From Mesorhizobium loti (GTDB taxonomy: Bacteria; Pseudomonadota; Alphaproteobacteria; Rhizobiales; Rhizobiaceae): a DNA stretch of 64,000 bases. The notes beneath the pieces are model-generated. The model did not search any database, was not told where the DNA came from, and worked only from the letters and a program-made list of their open reading frames with translations. The stretch covers positions 7,425,020 through 7,489,019 of the forward strand of contig AP017605.1 in assembly GCA_002356515.1 (NCBI GenBank). The letters are read 5' to 3'. Position numbers and translations under genes: made by a program. The first letter of the stretch is position 1. Every line of letters begins with the position of its first letter. Of the stretch, positions 1-8,272 are shown piece by piece.

Positions 1-152
1 TGCAGCGCTTCGTCAAGGACACGCCCTGGGCGCATCTCGACATTGCCGGTACGGCCATGGGTTCGCCATCGAACGAGATCAACCAGTCCTGGGGCTCAGG
101 CTTCGGCGTGCGGCTGCTCGACCGGCTGGTGCGCGATCACTACGAGAGCTGA
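1..152 (+). CDS. pepA: Leucyl aminopeptidase, C-terminal fragment
   Basis: The window opens inside a gene whose last 49 residues are readable in frame from base 3. The segment [13 protein letters not shown] followed by GSGFGVRLL is the conserved C-terminal end of M17 cytosolic leucyl aminopeptidases, which cut N-terminal residues from peptides using two metal ions. The metal-binding and catalytic residues lie upstream, outside the window. The stop at 150-152 is 9 bases before holC, and pepA-holC is a common alphaproteobacterial gene order, so they are probably co-transcribed. Confidence 0.88.
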   Translation, partial: QRFVKDTPWAHLDIAGTAMGSPSNEINQSWGSGFGVRLLDRLVRDHYES

Positions 153-161
153 CCTTGATCC

Positions 162-611
162 ATGGCCGACGTGCTGTTCTATCACCTGACCGAATCGACG
201 CTGGAGGATGCGCTGCCGGGCCTGCTCGAGCGCAGCATCGATCGTGGCTGGCGCGCCGTCGTGCAGACCGGCACCGAGGAACGACGCGACGCGCTCGATC
301 AGCATCTTTGGACCTTCCGCGATGATTCTTTCCTGGCGCACGCGACCGATCGAGAGGCTTATCCCGGCGAACAGCCTATCTTGTTGACGACTGGCGATGG
401 CAACCCCAACGAAGCCAAAATAAGATTCCTGGTCGACGGCGCGGTACCGTCAGACCTTGCCGGCTATGAGCGTGCCGTGTTCCTGTTCGATGGCCACGAC
501 GCCGCCCAGGTCGAGGCGGCGAGGGGGCATTGGAAGACGATGAAGGACGCGGGCCATGCCGTGACCTACTGGCAGCAGACATCAGACCGCCGCTGGGAGC
601 GCAAGGCTTAA
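162..611 (+). CDS. holC: DNA polymerase III subunit chi
   Basis: 149-residue protein matching the chi subunit of the DNA polymerase III clamp loader in length and pattern. It starts MADVLFYHLT, has the central GWRAVVQTG segment and ends with the YERAVFLFDG and QVEAARGHWK blocks typical of HolC. Chi links the clamp loader to single-stranded DNA-binding protein in the cytoplasm. The ATG at 162 lies 9 bases after pepA. Its 3' end recurs in decayed form at 10247-10411. Downstream is a strong palindromic repeat and then a convergent exported-protein gene. Confidence 0.93.
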   Translation: MADVLFYHLTESTLEDALPGLLERSIDRGWRAVVQTGTEERRDALDQHLWTFRDDSFLAHATDREAYPGEQPILLTTGDGNPNEAKIRFLVDGAVPSDLAGYERAVFLFDGHDAAQVEAARGHWKTMKDAGHAVTYWQQTSDRRWERKA

Positions 612-633
612 CGCCACGCAGGGAACACAGGCC

Positions 634-675
634 TGAAACGCGTCGCATCGATCCATATCGATGCGACGCGTTTCA
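634..675. repeat. Palindromic intergenic repeat with perfect 19-bp arms
   Basis: Bases 634-652 and 657-675 are perfect reverse complements separated by CCAT. The core TGAAACGCGTCGCAT resembles the arms of the repeat at 29756-29801. With no T tract on either strand it looks more like a member of a dispersed palindromic repeat family than an intrinsic terminator. It sits between two convergent genes, so it could still stop transcription or protect mRNA 3' ends. Confidence 0.75.
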
Positions 676-704
676 ACCAGCGATTTGGCGCGGATGATAA
701 GGCT

Positions 705-1223
705 CTATTCTCGTGCCTTGATCCGTTTCTGTTTCCGGCTGACATAATCGCCGTATTTCAATTTCATGAACTCGTCCGCCAGGTTGCGATGCGAGCTCCT
801 GAAGACGTACCAGTCGCCATCCGGTAATTTGCGCTGATAGAGCACCCTGCCGGCCTGGCGATGCTCGAAGCAGGTGAGGGCGTTGGAGTCGCCTCCCGCG
901 CCATGCCATTTCGCCCGGAAGCAAAGCTTGCCTCCGCCAGGAATGAACCAAATACCGTCACCGTAGCCCAGCTTGCCCTTGTCCGAAGTCCAGGCGCTGA
1001 ACTGACGACGCTGCACGGCAAAATATCCAGCGCCGTTTCGGCCCCAGAGCCACGAGCGGTTCTGATACATCTGGTAGATGCCTTCGTCGGGCATCGCTTC
1101 GGCCTGCTTGGCCAGTTCGGCGACTTGTGCCGCTGTCTTGGCTGCTGCTGGAAGCTGGCAAACCAAGACTGCTATGGAACAGGCAAGTGCCGTTCCAATG
1201 GAATTCCCCAGTACTCGTTTCAC
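705..1223 (-). CDS. Exported DUF995-like protein (paralogue 1)
   Basis: 172 residues with an N-terminal signal peptide, probably cut after the alanine-rich stretch near residue 28, so likely periplasmic. The GTG start at 1223 has an AGGG-type ribosome site just upstream. The mature part carries SWLW, YFAVQRR, AWTS, GKLCFRAKW, TCFEH and LPDGDWY blocks. The same blocks recur in order in the protein at 5815-6402, so the two are paralogues. I associate the family with DUF995, largely restricted to rhizobia and of unknown function; that name is from memory. Two conserved cysteines could form a disulfide. It is convergent with holC and co-directional with the GH26-like gene. Confidence 0.72.
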   Translation of the reverse strand: MKRVLGNSIGTALACSIAVLVCQLPAAAKTAAQVAELAKQAEAMPDEGIYQMYQNRSWLWGRNGAGYFAVQRRQFSAWTSDKGKLGYGDGIWFIPGGGKLCFRAKWHGAGGDSNALTCFEHRQAGRVLYQRKLPDGDWYVFRSSHRNLADEFMKLKYGDYVSRKQKRIKARE

Positions 1224-1291
1224 GACCCTACCCCTACGACTCTACGCCACACCCAATTTTTACGCTTGCATTTGCACCCGGTGCACGAGGT

Positions 1292-2215
1292 CTAGGGCAA
1301 GACGTGCTGGGTAACCCGCCAATCGGGCAGCCCATAGCCACCCAACCATGGCCACACTTCCTTCTGGTTGAAGTAGACGACCGACGTCAGGGCTGGAAAT
1401 TCCGCATAGGACTTGCGGGAATCGGCCGCCCATTGCGACACATATTCCTGCTTCCCTACATAGCCGAGCTCCGCCACCTCGATCGGCTTGTTGAAACCCG
1501 CGACGCGGTCATATCCGGGCTTCAGCGTCTCGGCGAACGTACGATCACGCCCCTTTTCGTCGTTGTCTTTTTTCTGCAGGCCGAACACCGACAGGCCGAT
1601 GACGTCGACGTAGTCGTCGCCAGGGTAGTATTTCTCCAGACCCTCTTCACCCTTGGGTGACCACATGTATTTGGCGGCTGGAGCAGCCTTGCGGCACACA
1701 TCGACCTCGCGCTTATAGGCGGCGATCCAGTCCTTGGGTGCCCAGTTGGCCCAGGTGAAGCGGCCGTTCTTATCCTCCATTTCTTGCGCCCAGCGAATGG
1801 TGACGGGGCTCTTCATGGCCCCCACCAGGTTGCAGATTGCCTGCATGTTTGCGTCATATTTGCCGCTCAATATGCCGTCGCGCAGTTCGTTCGGGGTGAT
1901 GCGCCAGTCCTTCGACCAGGTCCAAGGCTCGATGGTGATCAAGAGCGACCGGTTTCGCTGAAGAGCGTAGGCATCGGCCAGGGGAAGGCTCGCCAGATCG
2001 ACGTCTTCCCAAGGCAGGAACAACTCCTCGATGCTGGCGGTCTTGTCGGCGCTGAAGTCGCCGTAAGGATCATAGGATCCAAACGCCGACGCGGCGCTGC
2101 TCGTCTGAACGGGATCCGTCGCGGCTGCCGATCCGGCACCCGCTGAAGTCGGCAACGTCGCACTGCCGCCCAAGGCCAACGCGATGGCAAGCGCGCTTAC
2201 TGCGGTATGTTTCAT
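1292..2215 (-). CDS. Exported GH26-like glycoside hydrolase (beta-mannanase/endoglucanase fold)
   Basis: 307 residues from the ATG at 2215, chosen because GGGAG lies a few bases upstream and a clean signal peptide follows (cut near residue 29). The remainder looks like a glycoside hydrolase family 26 barrel. The likely acid/base is Glu145 in IRWAQEMED and the likely nucleophile is Glu249 in KPIEVAELGY, about 100 residues apart as in that family. Aromatic residues expected in a sugar cleft are plentiful. It is divergently transcribed from a processive glycosyltransferase, so it probably trims or releases the glycan made there. Substrate (mannan, mixed-linkage glucan or other beta-1,4 polymer) cannot be told from sequence. 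Confidence 0.75.
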   Translation of the reverse strand: MKHTAVSALAIALALGGSATLPTSAGAGSAAATDPVQTSSAASAFGSYDPYGDFSADKTASIEELFLPWEDVDLASLPLADAYALQRNRSLLITIEPWTWSKDWRITPNELRDGILSGKYDANMQAICNLVGAMKSPVTIRWAQEMEDKNGRFTWANWAPKDWIAAYKREVDVCRKAAPAAKYMWSPKGEEGLEKYYPGDDYVDVIGLSVFGLQKKDNDEKGRDRTFAETLKPGYDRVAGFNKPIEVAELGYVGKQEYVSQWAADSRKSYAEFPALTSVVYFNQKEVWPWLGGYGLPDWRVTQHVLP

Positions 2216-2512
2216 GATAATCTCCCATGGCTTCGATATCCCGTGGGAATCGAAGCCTCGCCCACGCGTCGACAAGTGATCGACGCAACCATTCAACCCT
2301 ATCGGCTTATCGGCGGAATCCGCGGGATTTCGGAGCGACTATTGGCGGGAGTGCTACGCACGGATCCCCACCATGAAAATCATCTCTCAAGACGCCGGTA
2401 CGAGGAGCTCAAGAGAGAAGGTTTCGCCGCGATACTCACAAATTCGCGCCATATTCCGATATATCATCCCAAGCTAATTTAAGAGCCGATCGCGACCAGG
2501 AGTCAAGTACAA

Positions 2513-2527
2513 TTAACGGTTGCTTAA
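2513..2527 (+). promoter_or_regulatory. CtrA-type box (TTAA-N7-TTAA)
   Basis: TTAA at 2513-2516 and at 2524-2527 are separated by exactly seven bases, the CtrA consensus of alphaproteobacteria. It lies some 300 bases from either flanking start codon, so it could act on either divergent gene. Binding is inferred from spacing alone. Confidence 0.45.
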
Positions 2528-2717
2528 CCATAATACGCTCGGCATGGTTAACGGGCCGAGCTTGCCGGAATCCGACCGGGCGCGTTTGACTCACCAGCTA
2601 TTTTCCAACGCTGAAAATTTCACTGGACGTCTATTCCGAAGTCGACCATCGGCCCTCGTGCCGAAAGTTTGGGCTCTCGTTCAAGGGGTTAGGTTAACCA
2701 ACGCTCAAGAAGCATGG

Positions 2718-2766
2718 TTAAGGAATATTTAATTTAGTTGACACTAACGGAGCGACGGCCGATTCT
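2718..2766 (+). promoter_or_regulatory. Glycosyltransferase promoter: CtrA-type box plus -35/-10
   Basis: TTAA at 2718-2721 and 2729-2732 (seven-base gap) is followed five bases later by TTGACA at 2738-2743. A 17-base spacer then leads to GATTCT at 2761-2766 as a weak -10. Bases 2718-2742 match the minus-strand promoter at 9589-9613 at 21 of 25 positions. Predicted transcription starts leave a short leader before the ATG at 2833. Confidence 0.55.
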
Positions 2767-2832
2767 GCTGCGGGGATTTAAGGGCCTTGCAGCAGTCGTT
2801 GGCTGCAGCCCAAAGTGGCGGCGTGTAAGGGT

Positions 2833-4707
2833 ATGAGTTTAGACGTAGGCATCATCGGCCGTACGAGCACACAGGCGAGGCGGCCCGGGTCGGCTCTGGC
2901 CAACGCGGCGCAGAAGGCTCCTTTTCTCGTGCCCGTACTTTCTCCGGCCCAGCAATGGATCCTGCGGGCAGGCTTGGCTTTCTGGTTCGTCACCCTCGGC
3001 TTTTTCTGGGTCTGGTGGCTGAAGCCGGAACATATCGAACACATCGGACCATTCACCTTTGCCACGCTCGTGCTGGCCTGGCTGACCTTGATGCCGATGT
3101 ACTTCCTGCTCAACGTGCACGCGTCACGGAAACCTTCAAAGCTTTACAGTGTCCCTAAGCGTTCGCGGGTCGCGATGGTTGTCACCAAGGCCCCATCGGA
3201 ACCGTTTGCCGTGGTTGCGCGCACGCTGGAAGCGATGCTGGCGCAGGACTACCCGCATGATACCTGGCTTGCCGACGAGGATCCCTCCGAAGACACGATC
3301 GCCTGGTGCAATGCTCACGGCGTGCTGATTTCGACGCGGCGCGGCAGGGAAGACTATCACCGCAAGACATGGCCGCGCCGCACCCGCTGCAAGGAAGGCA
3401 ATCTGGCGTTCTTCTATGATCACTATGGTTATGAGCGTTACGATTTCGTCGCCCAGATGGACGCCGACCACGTACCGACGCCGACCTATCTCAGGGAAAT
3501 CCTTTATCCCTTCGCCGATCCCAGGGTCGGCTATGTGTCGGCGCCGAGCATCTGCGACAACAATGCCGCCGAAAGCTGGTCGGCCCGCGGCCGGCTGTTC
3601 CCGGAAGGGATGTTCCACGGCCCCTTGCAGTCCGGCCATACCGGCGGCGGGGCGCCGCTTTGCATCGGCTCGCACTATGCCGTGCGAACGAGGGCGCTGA
3701 AGCAGGCAGGCGGTCTCGGTCCGGAACTGGCGGAGGATCATTCCACCTCGATGCTGATCAACGCGGCCGGATGGCGCGGCGTGCATGCGATGGATGCCAT
3801 TGCCCACGGCGACGGCCCGCAAACCTTTGCCGATCTTGTCACCCAGGAATTCCAGTGGTCGCGCAGCCTGATGACAATCCTGCTCGAATATTCGCCCACA
3901 TACTTTCCCAAGCTGTCGCCGAGGTTGCGGTTCCAGTTCCTGTTCTGCCAGCTCTGGTATCCGCTGTTCGCCGTCTTTGCGCTGTTGATGTACGCAATGC
4001 CGATGTATGCGCTGTTCACCGGGCGCAACTTTGCCAATGTCATGTATGCCGACTTCCTCTTCTACTATCTGCCCAACGCCGGCGCCCTGGTTGGCCTTGT
4101 AATGATGCTGAAGGCATTCGGCCTCTCGCGGCCGATGACGGCCAAGACGATAAGTTGGGAAGGTACGCTGTTCCTCTTCTTCGCGCGCTGGCCCTGGGTG
4201 CTGGCCGGTACGGTGTCGTCGCTGCGCGACTATCTGACGAAGTCTTTCGTAGATTTCCGCGTCACACCAAAGGGCAGTGGCCCAAAGAGCCTGATTCCGC
4301 TCCGCGCCTTCTTTCCCTATGTGGTGCTGGCGATCGGTGCGGCGCTGCCCGTCCTGCTCGTTGACCACCCCTTCGACGCCACCGGCTTCTACTGGTTCGC
4401 CGCCCTCAACGCTTTCCTCTACGGGCTCCTGGTGTTGGTCATTGTCGTAAGGCATGTCATCGAGAACAGTATCCCGTTGCGTGCGAATGTGACGAAGCTC
4501 GCCTTGCAGGCTTCGCTTGCAATGTTGGCGCTCGTCGTGCCGGCGATGGGGTTTTACGACCGTGGCATGGAGGGCGTCTACGGGCTGCAGCAAGGCGCCG
4601 GCGGCTTGCGCATCGTACGCGTCGCCTATGTGGTTTCCGGTGCTGGCCAGGGCAATATCGGCACCCGCAACTTCTACTTCGATCCTGGTTGGGAAACGCG
4701 GCGCTGA
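2833..4707 (+). CDS. Processive family-2 glycosyltransferase (cellulose/mixed-linkage glucan synthase-like)
   Basis: 624-residue inner-membrane protein. Two N-terminal membrane segments (about residues 43-63 and 72-95) lead into a cytoplasmic catalytic domain. That domain carries the aspartate motifs of processive beta-glycan synthases: DEDPS near 148, the DxD in MDADHV near 210, the acceptor-side EDHS near 301, and QEFQWSR near 338 as a variant of QxxRW. Several membrane helices follow to about 590. No C-terminal PilZ domain is visible, so it differs from standard BcsA. The ATG at 2833 is preferred over the upstream GTG at 2815 because TAAGGG precedes it. It likely polymerises a UDP-sugar and extrudes the chain. 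Neighbours encode a glycosidase and nucleotide-sugar enzymes. The product is not predictable from sequence alone. Confidence 0.82.
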   Translation: MSLDVGIIGRTSTQARRPGSALANAAQKAPFLVPVLSPAQQWILRAGLAFWFVTLGFFWVWWLKPEHIEHIGPFTFATLVLAWLTLMPMYFLLNVHASRKPSKLYSVPKRSRVAMVVTKAPSEPFAVVARTLEAMLAQDYPHDTWLADEDPSEDTIAWCNAHGVLISTRRGREDYHRKTWPRRTRCKEGNLAFFYDHYGYERYDFVAQMDADHVPTPTYLREILYPFADPRVGYVSAPSICDNNAAESWSARGRLFPEGMFHGPLQSGHTGGGAPLCIGSHYAVRTRALKQAGGLGPELAEDHSTSMLINAAGWRGVHAMDAIAHGDGPQTFADLVTQEFQWSRSLMTILLEYSPTYFPKLSPRLRFQFLFCQLWYPLFAVFALLMYAMPMYALFTGRNFANVMYADFLFYYLPNAGALVGLVMMLKAFGLSRPMTAKTISWEGTLFLFFARWPWVLAGTVSSLRDYLTKSFVDFRVTPKGSGPKSLIPLRAFFPYVVLAIGAALPVLLVDHPFDATGFYWFAALNAFLYGLLVLVIVVRHVIENSIPLRANVTKLALQASLAMLALVVPAMGFYDRGMEGVYGLQQGAGGLRIVRVAYVVSGAGQGNIGTRNFYFDPGWETRR

Positions 4708-5008
4708 CGCCCAGTCTCATCCAACCGTAAAGAGTTCTCCCGAACTGCATCCACCTTGATTGACGGTCTCGATTGCGGGCCAGCGACCTGCTGCAGCTTC
4801 AGGCGTGAGCAAATAAGATCAAATTTTAATTATAATAGATCGAGCGCTGAAAGGCGGCACTGACCATGCCGTTTGCGCGAATTTTAATAAGTATCCTCTA
4901 ATATTCGGGCAATGATGTGAGTGGCAGTTGGCTGTTCACGCGGCGCGGAAGACACCAAAGAAAAATATCTCTGCGTCCAATCGACTTGCATTTATCGACA
5001 GGGGATAG
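4708..5008. other. AT-rich intergenic region upstream of lipoprotein 1
   Basis: No gene seen. A perfect TATAAT occurs at 4831-4836 without a good -35. Bases 4884-4920 (TTAATAA, then TCTAATATTC, then TGATGTG) match, with small changes, bases 6691-6727 upstream of the second lipoprotein. The distance to the start codon is also alike, so the upstream region was duplicated along with the gene. Confidence 0.5.
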
Positions 5009-5425
5009 ATGATGAACAAATTCATGAGGGGTTTGGCTGCCAAGGGCAGAAAAAATGCCTGGTCTATGGCTGCTGTTGCATTGATCTCGATGGTTTCCGG
5101 TTGCCAGAGCATGGACGCGACCACGACCGGCTCACTCGCCGGCAAGCCTGCGGTGCATGCGCCAGCCAAGAAGATCCACTACGTCGGGAAGAAGAAGCTG
5201 AGTCATGCGTTTAGCCGCAAGCGGCTTATGCAGACGACCAGCGTGACACGCACGACCGAGACTGCCTACGCCGCCTTCGTGCGGCCGCAACGGGCCAGGA
5301 TCGTCGCGCCGGCGCCAGTGAGGGTTTCTTACCAGCCAGGCAATGGTGGCCCGTTCCTGGGTCATTCCCCCTGGATCTGCGGTCCGAGCGGATTTGGTCA
5401 GCGCGCGACTTGCCGCGCGCGCTAG
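5009..5425 (+). CDS. Small lipoprotein with CxPSGFGQ C-terminal motif (copy 1)
   Basis: 138 residues with a lipoprotein signal ending in the lipobox VSGC (Cys near residue 32), so likely lipid-anchored. AGGGGAT precedes the ATG. The mature chain is basic with no recognisable domain until the end, where ICGPSGFGQRATC forms a compact cysteine-framed tail. The same tail, with YICSPSGFGQ, closes two other lipoproteins here (6814-7239 and 9847-10074). It shares the sequence around TTSVTRTTETAYA with the second copy. Function unknown. Its place between glycan genes suggests an envelope role. Confidence 0.7.
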   Translation: MMNKFMRGLAAKGRKNAWSMAAVALISMVSGCQSMDATTTGSLAGKPAVHAPAKKIHYVGKKKLSHAFSRKRLMQTTSVTRTTETAYAAFVRPQRARIVAPAPVRVSYQPGNGGPFLGHSPWICGPSGFGQRATCRAR

Positions 5426-5814
5426 CAAGACTTTCGGTGGGGACTGGAATCCGGGCGCGAGAAGTGAGGCGGCGCGGGGCGCGCCAGCCACCCCTTGCGC
5501 CCGGATTTCCATTCGTGCCGATATCAATCGGCAAACGCCCTCCAACCGTCCTCGGGCGGCCTCGTGGCTTGATGTCGAAGTCTCACATCGGCGCGTGTTT
5601 GCGGTGGCTTGTTGACCCCTTGGCCTGAAGCGCCGCGCTACGGCGCAAAAGGTTGACATCGGTCTTTGCCCGGCTGTTAATGACCGCAAGCCAAAGCTGC
5701 TGACCGCGCGCCCGGGAAACCCGGTGCTGCGTCGATGGGGAGAACGCTCCGAGGTGGCGCGTCCTCGGCCACGATCATGTCGGCGCTAAGCTGGATCGGG
5801 ATACGAAAGCCGAA
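5426..5814. other. Intergenic region with an imperfect long inverted repeat
   Basis: About 390 bases with no believable gene. GGAATCCGGGCGC at 5444-5456 and GCGCCCGGATTTCC at 5495-5508 are reverse complements apart from one extra base. They enclose a 38-base GC-rich loop, which could end the lipoprotein transcript. I see no promoter I can support for the next gene. Confidence 0.4.
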
Positions 5815-6402
5815 ATGCGACCGCTGATTGTGCCGACAGTTTGGACCGGATTGCGTCGGCCTCGCACAGAGCCGGAACGCGGCCAGCCTGCCAGGCGCGC
5901 CTGGCTTTTGCCCCTGCTGGTCGTTTGTGGCCAGTTGGCGCTTTCTGGAGCGGCTCAGGCGGCCAACGAAAAGAACCCCAAACCTGCGGAAGCCGCCGTG
6001 CCGACGGCTTTCGAATTGCAGCTTCTCTACACGGACCGCACATGGCTGTGGAAAGACGGAGCGGCTTATTTTGGACAGATCGGTCGCCCCCTTCGGGCCT
6101 GGACGTCGGGGCAGGATTCAGCCTCTGTCGCAGAGGGCAGGTGGCTGGTGACCAAAGACGGCAAGATGTGCATGGACGTTGCCTGGCGGTCCAAGAGCTA
6201 CAAGGGTAAGCAGCAGCGCACCTGCTACAGCCACCGCATCGTGGGTGGAGCAATTCAGCAACGCAAGGATCCGGATGGGGTATGGTACAGTTTCAAACGA
6301 ACCCCTGAGGACCCGTCAGACGAGTATCAGAAATTCGAAGTGGGTGACGCCAAGGGCGCGCAGTTCGAGGAGACCCGCAAGCTGATCGATTCCAAGAATT
6401 AG
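5815..6402 (+). CDS. Exported DUF995-like protein (paralogue 2)
   Basis: 195 residues with a long N-region and a hydrophobic signal core near residues 30-48 ending at AAQAAN, so probably periplasmic. The mature part repeats the ordered blocks of the protein at 705-1223: TWLW, AAYFGQIGRPL, AWTSG, GRWLV, GKMCMDVAW, TCYSHRI, QQRKDPDGVWYSF. Paralogy between the two is therefore clear by eye. The start is uncertain, because a later start would shorten the basic N-region. No catalytic motif is recognisable. It sits between the two plus-strand lipoproteins, giving a lipoprotein-DUF995-lipoprotein order. Confidence 0.7.
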   Translation: MRPLIVPTVWTGLRRPRTEPERGQPARRAWLLPLLVVCGQLALSGAAQAANEKNPKPAEAAVPTAFELQLLYTDRTWLWKDGAAYFGQIGRPLRAWTSGQDSASVAEGRWLVTKDGKMCMDVAWRSKSYKGKQQRTCYSHRIVGGAIQQRKDPDGVWYSFKRTPEDPSDEYQKFEVGDAKGAQFEETRKLIDSKN

Positions 6403-6813
6403 GTCGGTTTCAGCCATATTGAGCCGGTGGTGCCTTGCATGAGCGTCGACGCAGTGAGCGATTGTGCGTTTCGCTCCAGGCCCGTCGCGACGGGCTGAGC
6501 AACCCCCAAATCCTTCCCTGTTTTGACAGTGCGCTGCTTTGCCGGCGCCTGTCGGGGAACCTGCGAATCGCTTATGGTCAAGCATCAAGCGGTTCTGCTG
6601 GGGCAGTAGGCGCGCCGACCGCCGATCGATCGCATTCAATTGCAACTGACGGACGACGAGACGGTGGCCTACCATAGGTTTTTATGAAATTTAATAATTA
6701 GTGATGTCTAATGTTCATGCGTGATGTGCGAGGGGTCGCCCGCGTGGCGTAGAAGCGACGAAGGCATGGTATGTCGCAATGCGCCCTTGGCTCATACTGA
6801 TAACAAGGGACAC
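6403..6813. other. Intergenic region upstream of lipoprotein 2
   Basis: About 410 bases without a supported gene. The right part is AT-rich and carries at 6691-6727 the block shared with the region upstream of lipoprotein 1. A TTGACA hexamer near 6523 has no convincing -10 at the right distance. Confidence 0.4.
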
Positions 6814-7239
6814 ATGATGAGCAAATCCGCAATGGGCGCATTTGGCCCAAGCAAAAATATAGTATCTATTGTTGCGGCTGTGGCGATGATCTCTGCGGTT
6901 GCAGGCTGTCAGGGCCTGGATGCGACCAAAACCGATGCGGTCTTCATCAAGCCTGTGGTCCATCCGGTCCGCGCCAAGCCCGCGGCTCAGCCGGTCTACG
7001 CCATGTCCACGGTTCATTCGCTCAGAAGCGATCCTCAGATTCTGATGACGAGCGCGGTACGAACGACTGAAAGTGCCTACGCCTTTACATCGCCGCAGCC
7101 GATCAAAGTGCGCACGCCGGGGCCTGTGAAAGTCTCTTTCAATCCGGGCGATGACGGTGCGTTGCTGGGCAGTTCGCCTTACATCTGCAGCCCTAGCGGT
7201 TTTGGCCAACTCGCAAGTTGCCACCCGCGCTATCTCTGA
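6814..7239 (+). CDS. Small lipoprotein with CxPSGFGQ C-terminal motif (copy 2)
   Basis: 141 residues from the ATG at 6814 (a second ATG follows at once), chosen because AAGGGA lies just upstream. The signal sequence ends in the lipobox AVAGC. The tail YICSPSGFGQLASC matches the other two family members here, and VRTTESAYAF aligns with RTTETAYAAF of copy 1. It is therefore a recent enough paralogue to keep homology outside the tail. The stop at 7239 is one base from the end of the convergent galE-like gene, leaving no room for a separate terminator. Function unknown. Confidence 0.72.
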   Translation: MMSKSAMGAFGPSKNIVSIVAAVAMISAVAGCQGLDATKTDAVFIKPVVHPVRAKPAAQPVYAMSTVHSLRSDPQILMTSAVRTTESAYAFTSPQPIKVRTPGPVKVSFNPGDDGALLGSSPYICSPSGFGQLASCHPRYL

Positions 7240-7240
7240 T

Positions 7241-8272
7241 CTATCCAGCCGCGACGGATGCGGCCGCCTGGCTTGGCGGCAGTTTCACCGGTTTCGTCTG
7301 CAGCCCGAAGAACGGCGCCGCCGTCCTGACGATCGTGTCGATGTCGGAAAGCTGCGGCACAAAGCCAAGATGCGCGCGTGCCTGGCCCGGATCGGCATAG
7401 AGCTCGGCCGGATCTCCCGGGCGCCGGACTCTGAAGACGGCCGGAACCGGTCTTGAGGTTATCCGGCTGACCGCCTGTACGATCTCCCTGATGGAAACGC
7501 CTCGCCCGGTGCCAAGGTTGACCGCCAGGCTTTGTCCGCCGCCCTCGAGGTGCTGGAGGGCTTTCAGGTGGGCGCGGGCCAGGTCGCTGACGTGGATATA
7601 ATCGCGCACGCAGGTGCCGTCCGGCGTGTCATAATCGGTGCCGAAGACCTCGATTTCGTCGATCATGCCTGACGCCGCCATCAGCACCCTGGGAACCAGA
7701 TGCGTTTCCGGTGAATGCCACTCGCCGAGCTCGCCGTCGGGATCGGCACCGCAGGCGTTGAAATAGCGCAGGATCGCAAATTTCATCCCATAGGCGGACG
7801 CATAGTCGCCGATGATCTGTTCTCCCATCAGCTTGGTGCGCCCGTAAGGGCTGATCGGATTTTGCGAGGAGGTCTCGCGAATGGGCAGCGCTTCCGGCAC
7901 GCCGTAGGTTGCGCAGCTGCTGGAGAAGATGATGTTTTCAATGGCGTGCGCGCGTGCCGCGTCGAGCACGGCGATGGTGCCGGTCACATTGGTCGAATAA
8001 TAATCGGCCGGCTCGCCAACGGATTCCCCAACATAGGCCAGCGCCGCGAAGTGGATGACCGAGGTCGGCCTGTATGTCCCGATCGCCGTTTGCAGCGCAT
8101 CCCGGTCCCGGATATCGCCGACGACAAGCGGTCCCCAGGCGACGGATTTCCGGTTGCCGCGGCACAGATTGTCGAAAGCCACGGGCAGATAGCCCGCGGC
8201 GGCCAGCAGCTTGCAGGTGTGACTGCCGATGAAGCCCGCCCCACCTGTCACCAGGATCGCCGGTCGGCTCAT
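7241..8272 (-). CDS. galE: UDP-glucose 4-epimerase
   Basis: 343-residue extended short-chain dehydrogenase. GGAGFIGS at residues 10-17 binds [11 protein letters not shown] supplies the catalytic Ser/Thr region, and the YGRTK motif gives Tyr143 and Lys147. The pattern [11 protein letters not shown] and the [10 protein letters not shown] region are typical of GalE, which interconverts UDP-glucose and UDP-galactose. The start at 8272 overlaps the upstream stop by four bases (ATGA), so translation is probably coupled. With the UDP-xylose enzyme upstream it would feed nucleotide sugars to the nearby glycan synthase. Confidence 0.88.
   Translation of the reverse strand: MSRPAILVTGGAGFIGSHTCKLLAAAGYLPVAFDNLCRGNRKSVAWGPLVVGDIRDRDALQTAIGTYRPTSVIHFAALAYVGESVGEPADYYSTNVTGTIAVLDAARAHAIENIIFSSSCATYGVPEALPIRETSSQNPISPYGRTKLMGEQIIGDYASAYGMKFAILRYFNACGADPDGELGEWHSPETHLVPRVLMAASGMIDEIEVFGTDYDTPDGTCVRDYIHVSDLARAHLKALQHLEGGGQSLAVNLGTGRGVSIREIVQAVSRITSRPVPAVFRVRRPGDPAELYADPGQARAHLGFVPQLSDIDTIVRTAAPFFGLQTKPVKLPPSQAAASVAAG

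Larger units (their letters stand above)
2216..2832. other. Divergent control region between GH26-like and glycosyltransferase genes
   Basis: About 620 bases with no convincing gene. It is AT-richer than its flanks and contains five TTAA-type elements (near 2514, 2525, 2545, 2695 and 2719), two of which form exact TTAA-N7-TTAA pairs. The right-hand pair abuts a TTGACA hexamer that fits a promoter for the synthase. An in-frame extension of the GH26 ORF into this region lacks a good ribosome site and is not accepted. Confidence 0.6.

Noticed and set aside
3136..4593. A 485-codon minus-strand open frame opposite the glycosyltransferase
   Set aside because: It is rich in Arg, Gln and His with no motif, and it mirrors a clearly coding plus-strand gene. 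GC-rich third positions create such antisense frames.
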